Positions 25,193-32,874 of a DNA stretch of 64,000 nucleotides are shown here, piece after piece. The stretch is from positions 1-64,000 of the forward strand of contig CAXUHF010000012.1 of assembly GCA_964250765.1 (NCBI GenBank). The letters are read 5' to 3'. The notes beneath the pieces are model-generated. The model was not told the DNA's origin. It did no database searches and saw nothing but the letters and a program-made list of their open reading frames with translations. The position numbers and the translations under genes were made by a program. Source of the DNA: JBBQVS01 sp964250765 (GTDB lineage: Bacteria > Chloroflexota > Ktedonobacteria > Ktedonobacterales > Ktedonobacteraceae). Positions within the stretch are counted from its first letter, which is position 1, and each line of letters starts with the position of its first letter.

Positions 25193-26254
25193 CTACGCTG
25201 GATGCAAACCAGGGAAGGTCAAACTCGTTGTCTCGTTCCAGCCGTACATACTGTTCATAGCCTGTACCGCGTTCCCTGCTGCTCCCTTCATCAGATTATC
25301 CAGAGCCGCGATAACAACAAGGCGTTGTGAGTCGGGATCGTACTCGAAGCCAATATCGCAATAGTTGCTACCCGCGAGAATATTTGGTTCGGGATAACGA
25401 TAGACACCGTTACGCTCTTTGACGATACGTATGAATGGCTCGTCGTGATAGGCTTCACGATAGAGCCGCCATAATGTACGTTCGTCAACGCGCTCACGAA
25501 GGAACACATGCGCAGTCACCAGCACACCTCGTACAAGCTCAATCGCTGTAGCTGAAAACGCGATATGTTGTTGCAATGAACTCTCGTTCAATAGCCCCAA
25601 TTCCTGTATCAATTCAGCGGTATGACGGTGACGCGTCGGTTGGAACGAGCGTACAGCACCACTACGGTCAGGATGGTGACTACCTGCCCCTGGAGTAGCA
25701 CCAGCAGCAGACGAACCGACCTTTGCATCGACGACAAGCGGAATGTGCTCATCCGCTAGTCGTGCTCGGTATAAAGGAGCAAGCCCTAGAATAGCTGCCG
25801 TTGCCATACAGCCCGTTCCACTCACAAGAATTGCTTCACGTAATTCTGCTCTGTGCAGTTCCGGCAAGCCGTACACCGCTTGCTCTTGCAACGAAGGCAC
25901 AGGATGAGATGCTCCATACCACTGTTGATAAAGTTCAGGCGAACGTAAGCGAAAATCTGCGGACAGGTCAATCGCACGTGGTGCAAGTGCTTGATATCGC
26001 TCTATTTCCTGGGATGATGCACCGTGTGGTTGACAAAGAAACACAAGGTCACATGATGTCAGGTCGTCGGGATGACAAAACCGCAAAGTGCAAAGCTTGC
26101 GCAGGTTTGGATGTGTGCTATGCACATATTGTCCTGCACGACTACTTGATGCAACTTGTACAATCTCGACTTGCGGGTGGAAGAGTAACAGGCGTATCAA
26201 CTCACCACCCGTATAGCCTGACCCTCCAACGATTGCAATACGAAGAGCGTTCAT
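25193..26254 (-). CDS. lysY: [LysW]-aminoadipyl-phosphate reductase
   Basis: A 353-residue NADPH-dependent reductase of the ArgC family. It begins I-A-I-V-G-G-S-G-Y-T-G-G-E-L, the cofactor loop. The catalytic Cys is in S-G-T-G-C-M-A-T-A-A-I-L-G-L. A long insertion with D-A-K-V-G-S-S-A-A-G-A-T-P-G-A-G-S-H-H is typical of LysY/ArgC. It reduces the LysW-bound acyl phosphate to the semialdehyde. The start overlaps the lysX stop by four bases. Confidence 0.92.
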   Translation of the reverse strand: MNALRIAIVGGSGYTGGELIRLLLFHPQVEIVQVASSSRAGQYVHSTHPNLRKLCTLRFCHPDDLTSCDLVFLCQPHGASSQEIERYQALAPRAIDLSADFRLRSPELYQQWYGASHPVPSLQEQAVYGLPELHRAELREAILVSGTGCMATAAILGLAPLYRARLADEHIPLVVDAKVGSSAAGATPGAGSHHPDRSGAVRSFQPTRHRHTAELIQELGLLNESSLQQHIAFSATAIELVRGVLVTAHVFLRERVDERTLWRLYREAYHDEPFIRIVKERNGVYRYPEPNILAGSNYCDIGFEYDPDSQRLVVIAALDNLMKGAAGNAVQAMNSMYGWNETTSLTFPGLHPA

Positions 26255-27117
26255 TGTAAGGCTCCTACTCGTATATGGCTCGATACGTAGTCAAGCATCA
26301 GGCCAGGAATATCGACGCCAGTTGGAGCAATGCTGTTACGAAACTCCATTGTAGCGTTGATCTCGTTGACAAGCAGACCCTGTTCGGCGTCTTCCAATAC
26401 GTCAATTGCCAGGATGCCACCCCCGACTGCTTGCGCGGCTCGTACACATAGGCTATCAAGTTCGTGCGTTACAGGACAATTACTTGTGACTGCACCACGC
26501 GCGGTATTTGTAACCCAATGTTCACTGGTACGGTAGATTGCACAGACGGTTTGCTCGCCTATGACGAAAGCGCGGATGTCGCGTTGTGGCTTGTCGATGT
26601 ATTGCTGAATGTAGTGTGTATGGTGCTGATAGCCACCGAGGGTCTCCTGATGCTCTAGCACAGCTTCGGCGGCATCACGATCATTAATACGGGCAAGCAG
26701 GCGTCCCCATGATCCTGTAACAGGTTTAAGTACGACAGGATAGCCAAGTGTTTCGATACCCTGCACAGCGTTTGGTGCGTCGAAGGCCAGAAGTGTACGT
26801 GGTGTTGGCACATCAGCATGTAAAAGGGCTAGAGTGGTTAATAGTTTGTCGTTGCACGTTGCCGTTACTTCTGCCGTATTGAAGACAGGAACCCCCCAAT
26901 GTTCCAGCACATGCAGTACTGCGAGACCACGCGATTGACTCATACTACGGCAAAGAACTGCATCATATCTGCGCCAACGAGCATCGGGTTGTGCTAAGTC
27001 GAGCAGGAGTTCGCCATCGTCGATAATATCATACGAGATGTTACGTCGGTCTAATGCCTCAATCAGTAACTTCTCTTCCACACGCACACGCGATGTGAGC
27101 AGGGCGATATGTGTCAT
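26251..27117 (-). CDS. lysX: LysW:2-aminoadipate ligase (RimK-like ATP-grasp)
   Basis: A 288-residue ATP-grasp enzyme that joins the amino group of 2-aminoadipate (or glutamate) to the C-terminal Glu of LysW. Marks are V-V-L-K-P-V-T-G-S-W-G-R-L, the Q-Q-Y-I-D-K-P-Q-R-D-I-R stretch, and V-N-E-I-N-A-T-M-E-F-R-N-S, which is characteristic of LysX. ATG 27117 has GGGGAG seven bases upstream and lies one base after the lysW stop. A longer in-frame start at 27159 would lie inside lysW and is rejected. Confidence 0.93.
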   Translation of the reverse strand: MTHIALLTSRVRVEEKLLIEALDRRNISYDIIDDGELLLDLAQPDARWRRYDAVLCRSMSQSRGLAVLHVLEHWGVPVFNTAEVTATCNDKLLTTLALLHADVPTPRTLLAFDAPNAVQGIETLGYPVVLKPVTGSWGRLLARINDRDAAEAVLEHQETLGGYQHHTHYIQQYIDKPQRDIRAFVIGEQTVCAIYRTSEHWVTNTARGAVTSNCPVTHELDSLCVRAAQAVGGGILAIDVLEDAEQGLLVNEINATMEFRNSIAPTGVDIPGLMLDYVSSHIRVGALQ

Positions 27118-27118
27118 G

Positions 27119-27307
27119 TTATTCTCCCCAATCCTCTTCAACTTGCGGGGCAAGCGCAACGGTAGGTTGTTCCAGGTTCAATACCTCTAGTTCAGCGTTA
27201 CAATCGGGGCAATAGATAATCTCGTTGACGAGTAAACCTTGTAGGTTGATACTGGCATCACATTCTGGGCAATGCGCGGTCAGGTTGGTTGTACGGGTTG
27301 TATCCAT
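27119..27307 (-). CDS. lysW: amino-group carrier protein LysW
   Basis: A 62-residue acidic carrier protein. It has a zinc ribbon (C13-P-E-C16 and C33-P-D-C36) and the hallmark C-terminus E-E-D-W-G-E, whose last Glu carries the growing lysine intermediate through its gamma-carboxylate. An AAGGAG site lies before ATG 27307; an upstream in-frame ATG at 27343 has no such site. It is the first gene of the lysine operon and is directly downstream of two T-box leaders. Confidence 0.95.
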   Translation of the reverse strand: MDTTRTTNLTAHCPECDASINLQGLLVNEIIYCPDCNAELEVLNLEQPTVALAPQVEEDWGE

Positions 27308-27361
27308 GTTGATTATTTCTCCTTGTAGCAGTGTGCCAAACAAACTTGATTGATGATAAAC

Positions 27362-27404
27362 AAAAACGCTCTTTGTCCTCCGTGTTAGAGAAGGACAAAG
27401 AGCG
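27362..27404 (-). terminator. T-box 1 attenuator terminator
   Basis: A perfect 12-bp stem (27393-27404 with 27367-27378) is followed by a T tract on the minus strand. It lies between the T-box core and lysW, as expected for a transcription-attenuating T-box. Confidence 0.88.
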
Positions 27405-27542
27405 TGAAATACGCTTTTGTGGTGCCACCTTCGTTCGTTAATACCTCACGGCATCAACCTCGTTGTGTATGGGCAACGTGTTGTACCCATATACATTGCC
27501 TGATAACGGAGGCTACCGATTGAGGTCTAATCTCGCATTGCC

Positions 27543-27569
27543 TGTAGGGGTCTAATTTATTAACCCTAC
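27543..27569. repeat. partial family A repeat inside T-box leader 1
   Basis: GTAGGGGTCTAATTTATTAA is the outer arm of a family A element, followed by CCCTAC. The full palindrome core is missing. It is between the stem I base and stem III of the leader. Confidence 0.75.
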
Positions 27570-27745
27570 CAACAATGCGATTTCTTCTCATAGCGCAGAA
27601 GTCTTTTTCACGGTTGGTCAACATATGGGCGTTCCAGCATTAGCCCACTCTCTGAATGTGTCTCAGTCCGTTACTCGTTCCTGCATAGCGTTTTGTATTG
27701 AGTTTGTTTCGCTTAGCGTGAGGAAAGATAAGAGGCAAATAAAAA

Positions 27746-27782
27746 CGCCCATCATCCTTCTCTCTGGAAAGGACGAAGAGCG
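27746..27782 (-). terminator. T-box 2 attenuator terminator
   Basis: A stem of 14 pairs, including two G-T wobbles and one mismatch, is followed by TTTTTATTT on the minus strand. It is directly downstream of the second T-box core. Confidence 0.75.
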
Positions 27783-27855
27783 ACTTCGTGGTACCACCTT
27801 CATGCGTTGACATTTCGCAATGTCAACCTCGTTCTGTATAGAGAGTGTGATGAAC

Positions 27856-27880
27856 GGGTGTGATGAATCAGACCCGTACA
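27856..27880. repeat. solo half of a family A repeat inside T-box leader 2
   Basis: GGGTGTGATGAATCAGACCC then GTACA matches the right arm of family A with about four changes. No left arm is seen, so it is a decayed or partial copy. Confidence 0.65.
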
Positions 27881-27938
27881 ATTGTCCATACAGGATGCCG
27901 GATAACGGAGGCTGCCGACTGAGTTCTACTTTCGCTGT

Positions 27939-28017
27939 NNNNNNNNNNTTGGCACCTTTTTAGCGGGTCCTCAAAAAAAGCTCCTGCTCCCAGCCCCGCT
28001 AAAATGGGGTCCCTACA
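27939..28017. repeat. inverted repeat family G with a 10-N assembly gap, inside the leader region
   Basis: Right of the gap, TTTTTAGCGGGTCC and GCCCCGCTAAAATGGGGTCC then CTACAG show palindromic arms of a GTAGGGACCCC-type element. The N run is at 27939-27948 and the left part is missing or unresolved. The sequence resembles the right half of the gapped element at 48568-48694. Confidence 0.6.
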
Positions 28018-28209
28018 GTGTACCCGATAACGGAGGTTGCCGACAGAGTTCTAGTCTCGCAGTAAAACGATTTCTTCTCGTAGCTTCAGAGTTTTATTCA
28101 CAGTGGAGACATTTGAGCTTTTCACCTACCGCTCATTCTCTGCTTGTCGTGCCGTACTGTTACTCGTCTCGTCAAAGCTGTCTATATGTTGTTGTTTTGT
28201 ATTGATAGA

Positions 28210-28238
28210 GGTATACCATGCTCATAAGAGATTGTCAA
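28210..28238 (-). promoter_or_regulatory. promoter of the lysine operon
   Basis: On the minus strand TTGACA (28238-28233) and TATACC (28215-28210) are exactly 17 bases apart. Transcription would start near 28203, just where stem I of the distal T-box begins. Confidence 0.85.
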
Positions 28239-28373
28239 TGCTTTTCTGATGTGTTCTCGCAAAAATTTTAGTTTGTAGATATTTTACCCACACCTTGTAG
28301 TAAAATTTACCATTTCTCAACCATGAATAATCAAGAATAAGGTAGTTTGATGAAACAATATAGATAGGTCAGA

Positions 28374-28449
28374 TGTAGGGGCCATAATTCATTACGCCCG
28401 TCAGCATTGATAACTTGGGAACAGGGCGTAATGAATTATGGCCCCTACA
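28374..28449. repeat. intergenic inverted repeat, family A-like short form
   Basis: A 76-bp element with perfect 26-bp arms: TGTAGGGGCCATAATTCATT then ACGCCC, and the complement. CCATAATT replaces the TCTAATT of family A in both arms. It ends 25 bases after the GH5 gene stop. Confidence 0.92.
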
Positions 28450-28474
28450 TCCTGATTACTTAGTTAGATGGCAT

Positions 28475-31042
28475 TTATGCCCCAGTATACCCGATTACAT
28501 CAGAGCCACCCTGCGTACCACCTGTATTCCAGTACATAGGACGCTCACTCACGAAGTAGGAGCCAGTAGGAGCTTGGGCAGTCATTGCAACAGCACAGGA
28601 GTAGCGTGGATCACTACCTGTATGAAGCAGATATTGACGTACAAGGGCGGCTACATCAACGGTTGAGCGCGTATGTGCCTTTACGAGAACACTGCTAGGT
28701 GTGTAACTGTGACCATAGTTGTTGAGCAGCGTAATGGTAACAGTTTCGTCACTCCCTGTTGGATTTTGTAAGGTGAGCCATTCGTTATATCCAACAATAG
28801 CATAGCCTTCTGCGAAGGTGTAAGAGTTGACCGTTGCGGGTCCAACCTGACCGATGGTATCAGAACCACCACTTGCCACAAGGCTAAAGCCATTGCTACT
28901 AGTAATTGTATGATTGTATTGAAAGAACATTTCACGCTGTACCACAATCGCTGCACCTGTAGAGGTTATTTCAGCAGATACTGTACTCGGCGGAATGTTT
29001 GCGTTGACATTCCATAATGTCTGACTCATTGCGCCAACAGTACCTGTAACAGACTTTGTAGTGCCGTTCCCAAGTTGCAGAGTGATTGTGATATTCGCAG
29101 GCGCATTCGCAGTGCTATCAAGATTTGAAATCGCAAGGTACTCCTGTGATTTTCCACCTGTATAGCCTTCCGCAAACAGCCAATCGTGTGATAGTGCCTG
29201 TGCGCCGACAACTGATGTAGCACCAGAAATAGTCCCAGCATTACCAGCCGCTACGCTTCCAAAGTAGTCTGGACGTTCCACCACGATAGGCCGTGTTGAG
29301 GTGACAACGGCGGCAACATGAGTGGGCAGACCAGCATTACTTGGAAAGAGTGTGCCGCGTTGTCCAACACCAACATTAATGCTCTGTGTGCCAACAGCGT
29401 GACCACCAGCATAATAGGTTGCAGTTACTGTAGCACTACCGTTCGCTGGGGGATTTAATGCAGTCAAAAACGACGTAAATCCGTTATTTGTTGGAATATC
29501 AGCGAAGTAAAATGTTTGTCCTAGATGTGTCGCACCTACCACATCACTTCCACTATTGATACCATGCCATGAGAAGTACTGTGGACGCTCCGCTACAACA
29601 CCACTACATGATGAGGAGGGATTGACTGAAACGATGGCAGAGACAGATACTCCTGTCTTCTGTGTATAAGGAATACTCATGTCTGTATTCACCGACTCGG
29701 TCCAGCGCGAAGCGTGAGCTACAGTGAATGACTTCGTAACAGGACTTCCCATCTCAGGCAAATACTGTACATTGACAGGACAATCATTGTTCGGGCTGGG
29801 ATTGTCAATGGTCAGATATTCTTTGAAGGAAGCACCGACACGCCCTTCTGCAAAGTACCACACACCACTCACGGGTGCGGATGCAGTTGCATATCTATGA
29901 AGATGCTGATAGATAGCGAGACCATAACCGGCTGATGGCGTGCCGTTGTAGTCAGTGATGAGAAGCGGATAGGTACAGGTATTGCCACTCATCGACCAGG
30001 AAAAGCCGACCCATCCAATCTGGTGTGCATCGAAATACGATAGCAAGCGGCTCTCGTAATTACTATCACAGTCATATTCTCCACTTTCAGCAGAAATCAC
30101 TGGATATGTCTGACTTGGAATACCAAAGGCAGCATCCCAGGTATTTGGAAGTTTGTCATTATAAGGGTAATATGGATGCGTATCATAGACAATGTTTGTG
30201 CCAGTGAGTTTATAGGTGTTGAGTTGACTAAGATCGTAGCCCCATTGCATACCACCAACCAGCACCAAATTAGTTGCACCAGTACTACGAATGGCATTCA
30301 CAACCGCTTGCATGCCTACGCTTTGATAGGTAAAGGTTTTGGAACATTGACAATCATCCGAGTAACCACTATCACTCGTCATTGTACATGCACTCATCCA
30401 ACACGACCACATTGCTGGATGTGGCTCATTAAATGCTTCAAAGAGAACATTTGAGTAGTTTTTGTAAATAGGGGCGACCTGCTGCCAGAAAGTTACACTA
30501 TCGGCATCAGCCATAGCCCACGGTCCACCACCCTGTCCAGACTGACCACCAGCGTCAGTCCATTGAAGATCAAGTATGACATTCAGTTTCAGCGCAGTCA
30601 AAGTATCAACAACTTGCTTTACAGTGCTGTGATACTGTGCTGCGCTGCAAGGATATCCTGGAGCACCATTCAGCCAAAAACCTTCTGAAAGAGGAAGTCT
30701 CACTGTGTTTGCACCCCAGTAAGTTCCAGTTGTAGTGTTCACTCCACTACCGAGGTACGCGAGGTGTTGTTGGTCAAGTGGACCATCGCCCGAACAGTTG
30801 TATTCAAGGCCATCACGAGCAATACCATGAACAAGATATGGTTGCCCATCCGCATCTAAAACAGTGTTACCCTTGACACTATAGGGTCCATTTGCTGTAG
30901 CATTGTAGGGTAAGTTCACAGAAGCTGTAGCATGAGCGGTACTTGCATGAGTATACGCAAAAGGAGTGAATGAAACAACGGCTACCGCAAGTAGACTCAA
31001 TACGACAATGCTTGCTACCATAACTTTTAAATAAGACGACAT
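28475..31042 (-). CDS. secreted GH5 cellulase-like enzyme with C-terminal beta repeats
   Basis: An 855-residue exported protein with a hydrophobic signal segment at residues 8-30. Residues about 50-390 form a GH5-type TIM barrel: F-E-A-F-N-E-P-H gives the acid/base Glu206, and V-I-S-A-E-S-G gives the probable nucleophile Glu319. Cys-rich stretches around 217-234 suggest disulfides. The C-terminal 460 residues hold four related units, each starting with (Y/F)-F-A-E/D-G/I and then E-Y-L-T-I-D-N-P-like strands (about 395, 510, 620 and 740), probably beta-sandwich or carbohydrate-binding repeats. It should cut a beta-glucan outside the cell. It is divergent from a GH99-like lipoprotein. Confidence 0.85.
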   Translation of the reverse strand: MSSYLKVMVASIVVLSLLAVAVVSFTPFAYTHASTAHATASVNLPYNATANGPYSVKGNTVLDADGQPYLVHGIARDGLEYNCSGDGPLDQQHLAYLGSGVNTTTGTYWGANTVRLPLSEGFWLNGAPGYPCSAAQYHSTVKQVVDTLTALKLNVILDLQWTDAGGQSGQGGGPWAMADADSVTFWQQVAPIYKNYSNVLFEAFNEPHPAMWSCWMSACTMTSDSGYSDDCQCSKTFTYQSVGMQAVVNAIRSTGATNLVLVGGMQWGYDLSQLNTYKLTGTNIVYDTHPYYPYNDKLPNTWDAAFGIPSQTYPVISAESGEYDCDSNYESRLLSYFDAHQIGWVGFSWSMSGNTCTYPLLITDYNGTPSAGYGLAIYQHLHRYATASAPVSGVWYFAEGRVGASFKEYLTIDNPSPNNDCPVNVQYLPEMGSPVTKSFTVAHASRWTESVNTDMSIPYTQKTGVSVSAIVSVNPSSSCSGVVAERPQYFSWHGINSGSDVVGATHLGQTFYFADIPTNNGFTSFLTALNPPANGSATVTATYYAGGHAVGTQSINVGVGQRGTLFPSNAGLPTHVAAVVTSTRPIVVERPDYFGSVAAGNAGTISGATSVVGAQALSHDWLFAEGYTGGKSQEYLAISNLDSTANAPANITITLQLGNGTTKSVTGTVGAMSQTLWNVNANIPPSTVSAEITSTGAAIVVQREMFFQYNHTITSSNGFSLVASGGSDTIGQVGPATVNSYTFAEGYAIVGYNEWLTLQNPTGSDETVTITLLNNYGHSYTPSSVLVKAHTRSTVDVAALVRQYLLHTGSDPRYSCAVAMTAQAPTGSYFVSERPMYWNTGGTQGGSDVIGYTGA

Positions 31043-31450
31043 TGTTTATATTCCTTACTTGACATATGAATAGTGATATATACCTGATAGTCATAGGACA
31101 CTCAAGAGTCAGTATTTTAGAATGTATCATTGAGTTTTCTAGCTGTGTTAAAAAGAAACTCTAAAAAGGGACCGATTGTGCGTGCTCCGGTACTTTGGTA
31201 TATATATGTTACTAGCTATCGGCTTCATATTTCTATAACTTTAGTCTAACAAGCACGTACAAAATAGAGTAGGTATACTTCGTAATAGAGTAAGGACTCT
31301 ATTGTTCTATTAACCTGTTCTATTCATTGTGACGAAAGGTAGCCATGAGAGTTATCGTGCGTCCCCAAATGTACTATTACTTTGTACATATACACGTATT
31401 TATTTATACTAATAATAGGAAACAATATGTCGCGTAAATAAGGGGATTTT
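31043..31450. other. divergent intergenic region between two glycoside hydrolase genes
   Basis: AT-rich DNA with no gene. It holds the AATAGAGT cluster at 31263-31303 and a weak trace of a family B arm (AGGGACCGATTGTGCG) near 31168-31183. No confident -35/-10 pair was picked for either gene. Confidence 0.5.
31263..31303. promoter_or_regulatory. AATAGAGT repeat cluster, candidate operator
   Basis: AATAGAGT occurs at 31263-31270 and 31284-31291, starts 21 bases (two helix turns) apart. Its inverse ACTCTATT at 31296-31303 forms an 8-bp palindrome with the second copy around AAGG. It lies between two divergent exported glycoside hydrolase genes. Confidence 0.5.
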
Positions 31451-32695
31451 ATGGGGGCAAAGATTTTTTCTCCGTATAGGAAGGCAAGTATTTCGGTATT
31501 TTGTCTTGCCCTACTATGTTGTTTATCTGCATGTGGAAGTCAGGTTGTAGGACCGGTAGCAGAGGGAATTGCACCAACACAAACAACACAAGTACCGACT
31601 GCAACGGCAACGCATAGACCAAGTGTCGTTCCAGTTCAGCCTACCTCACAACCTAAGACAAAACCTACGGCGAAGCCAACAAAGAAGAGTACAACACCTA
31701 TTGTAACGCCAACACAAAAACCTCAACCTACTCCTGGTAACGGAAGTGGCGGCGGCAATGGTGGCAGTGGCGGCGGGAGTGGCGGCAACGGTAATCCAAG
31801 TACTCCTGTTCTTGCTTTTTACTACACATGGTACACACCTACAACCTGGTGTAGCTGTCACATGTCCGATTTGCCCGCAACACAGTACAATTCGAGCGAT
31901 GATGCAACGATTGACCGACAAGTAACAGAAGCGTCTAACGCAGGCATCACGGGTTTCATCAGTTCCTGGTGGGGTCCTGGTGATGTGACAGACAAAAATT
32001 TCTCCAAACTTTTGGCGCACTCCGCCGCGTTACAAAGCAGAACTGGTGCCGACTTTACCTCGACTATCTACTTTGAGAGCGATGCTCCTGCACTCAGTGG
32101 TACGACAAACATGGTGAATGCGCTCAACTACATGGTGGCACACTACAGCAATAATCCTCACTTTTTACATTGGCAAGGCAAACCAGTACTTTTCTTCTGG
32201 GATCCATTAGGTGGAGGAAGGACACTAGCACAATGGGCTTCTATCCGCAGTCAAGTTGATCCGAATAACTCAATGATCTGGTCTGCCGAAGGTGTTTCGA
32301 TGTCGCTCCTCAGCGTTTTTGATGGTATACATCTTTTTAGTGGTGGCTATTGGGGTATACAACACGGCGATATGCCGACAGTCGATGAGGGCTTTCGCAG
32401 TCAAATTGACGCATATAATGCGACCAACCATACACACAAAATATGGGCAGCTGGTGTCATTCCTGGCTATGATGATACACGTATACCTGGACGTACAGGT
32501 ACGTATATTGTGCCACGCAATAATGGTGCTACCTATCAGCAAAGCTGGGCTAGTGCGCTCTCTAGTCAGCCCGACTGGGTGACTATTACCAGCTTTAACG
32601 AATGGTTTGAGGGAGCCATGATCGAGCCAAGCATAACCTATGGAAATCAGTATCTTATGCTCACGCAGCAGTACGCAAAGCAGTTGCATGGTTAA
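31451..32695 (+). CDS. GH99-like (endo-alpha-mannosidase/WbsX-type) lipoprotein
   Basis: A 414-residue lipoprotein. A signal peptide ends in the lipobox L-S-A-C-G, followed by a Thr/Pro/Lys linker (residues about 40-95) and a Gly/Ser-rich hinge (about 96-112). The catalytic domain starts V-L-A-F-Y-Y-T-W-Y and contains D-R-Q-V-T-E-A-S-N-A-G-I-T-G-F-I-S-S-W-W-G and T-S-F-N-E-W-F-E-G, marks of the GH99-like/GH71-like superfamily of endo-acting glycosidases. It is presumably tethered on the outer membrane face, reaching out on the linker. AGGGG precedes the ATG. It is divergent from the GH5 gene, suggesting joint polysaccharide use. Confidence 0.85.
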   Translation: MGAKIFSPYRKASISVFCLALLCCLSACGSQVVGPVAEGIAPTQTTQVPTATATHRPSVVPVQPTSQPKTKPTAKPTKKSTTPIVTPTQKPQPTPGNGSGGGNGGSGGGSGGNGNPSTPVLAFYYTWYTPTTWCSCHMSDLPATQYNSSDDATIDRQVTEASNAGITGFISSWWGPGDVTDKNFSKLLAHSAALQSRTGADFTSTIYFESDAPALSGTTNMVNALNYMVAHYSNNPHFLHWQGKPVLFFWDPLGGGRTLAQWASIRSQVDPNNSMIWSAEGVSMSLLSVFDGIHLFSGGYWGIQHGDMPTVDEGFRSQIDAYNATNHTHKIWAAGVIPGYDDTRIPGRTGTYIVPRNNGATYQQSWASALSSQPDWVTITSFNEWFEGAMIEPSITYGNQYLMLTQQYAKQLHG

Positions 32696-32874
32696 CACAG
32701 GAAGATGTAATTTTTTCTGTTTATTGGAACTATTAGAAACTCATAAGTTTTTCTTTACCCGCCAAATTATGTCTCTTTTTAGCCGTTCTATACGTGCTAT
32801 CCTTAGTTAAAACAATGGATGCTGTTCTGACGAACAAGTCTAATACAGTTGATTTGAAAAAAAGGAGAACTATT

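Larger units (their letters stand above)
27360..27700 (-). promoter_or_regulatory. T-box leader 1 (proximal), inferred lysine specifier AAG
   Basis: On the minus strand the T-box sequence AAGGTGGCACCAC is at 27431-27419. It follows stem III with CCGTTATC (27509-27502) and precedes a strong terminator at 27404-27362. Stem I marks GAGTAAC (27676-27670) and AGAGAG (27653-27648) are present. In the specifier loop I read GTGAA-A-AAG-A-CT, putting AAG at 27605-27603. A stalled lysine supply (uncharged tRNA-Lys) would favour the antiterminator and expression of lysW onwards. A piece of family A repeat (27543-27569) sits between stem I and stem III. Confidence 0.85.
27736..28203 (-). promoter_or_regulatory. 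T-box leader 2 (distal), inferred lysine specifier AAA
   Basis: The T-box core AAGGTGGTACCAC is at 27800-27788 and a terminator follows at 27782-27746. Stem I begins near 28200 and has GAGTAAC (28165-28159), a GAGA loop and GGTG-AAA. The specifier loop reads GTGAA-T-AAA-A-CT, putting AAA at 28095-28093. Two stem III-type blocks with CCGTTATC occur (28032-28025 and 27908-27901), separated by a palindrome with an assembly gap, so a further T-box copy may be collapsed there. A solo half of a family A repeat lies at 27856-27880. Confidence 0.8.
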
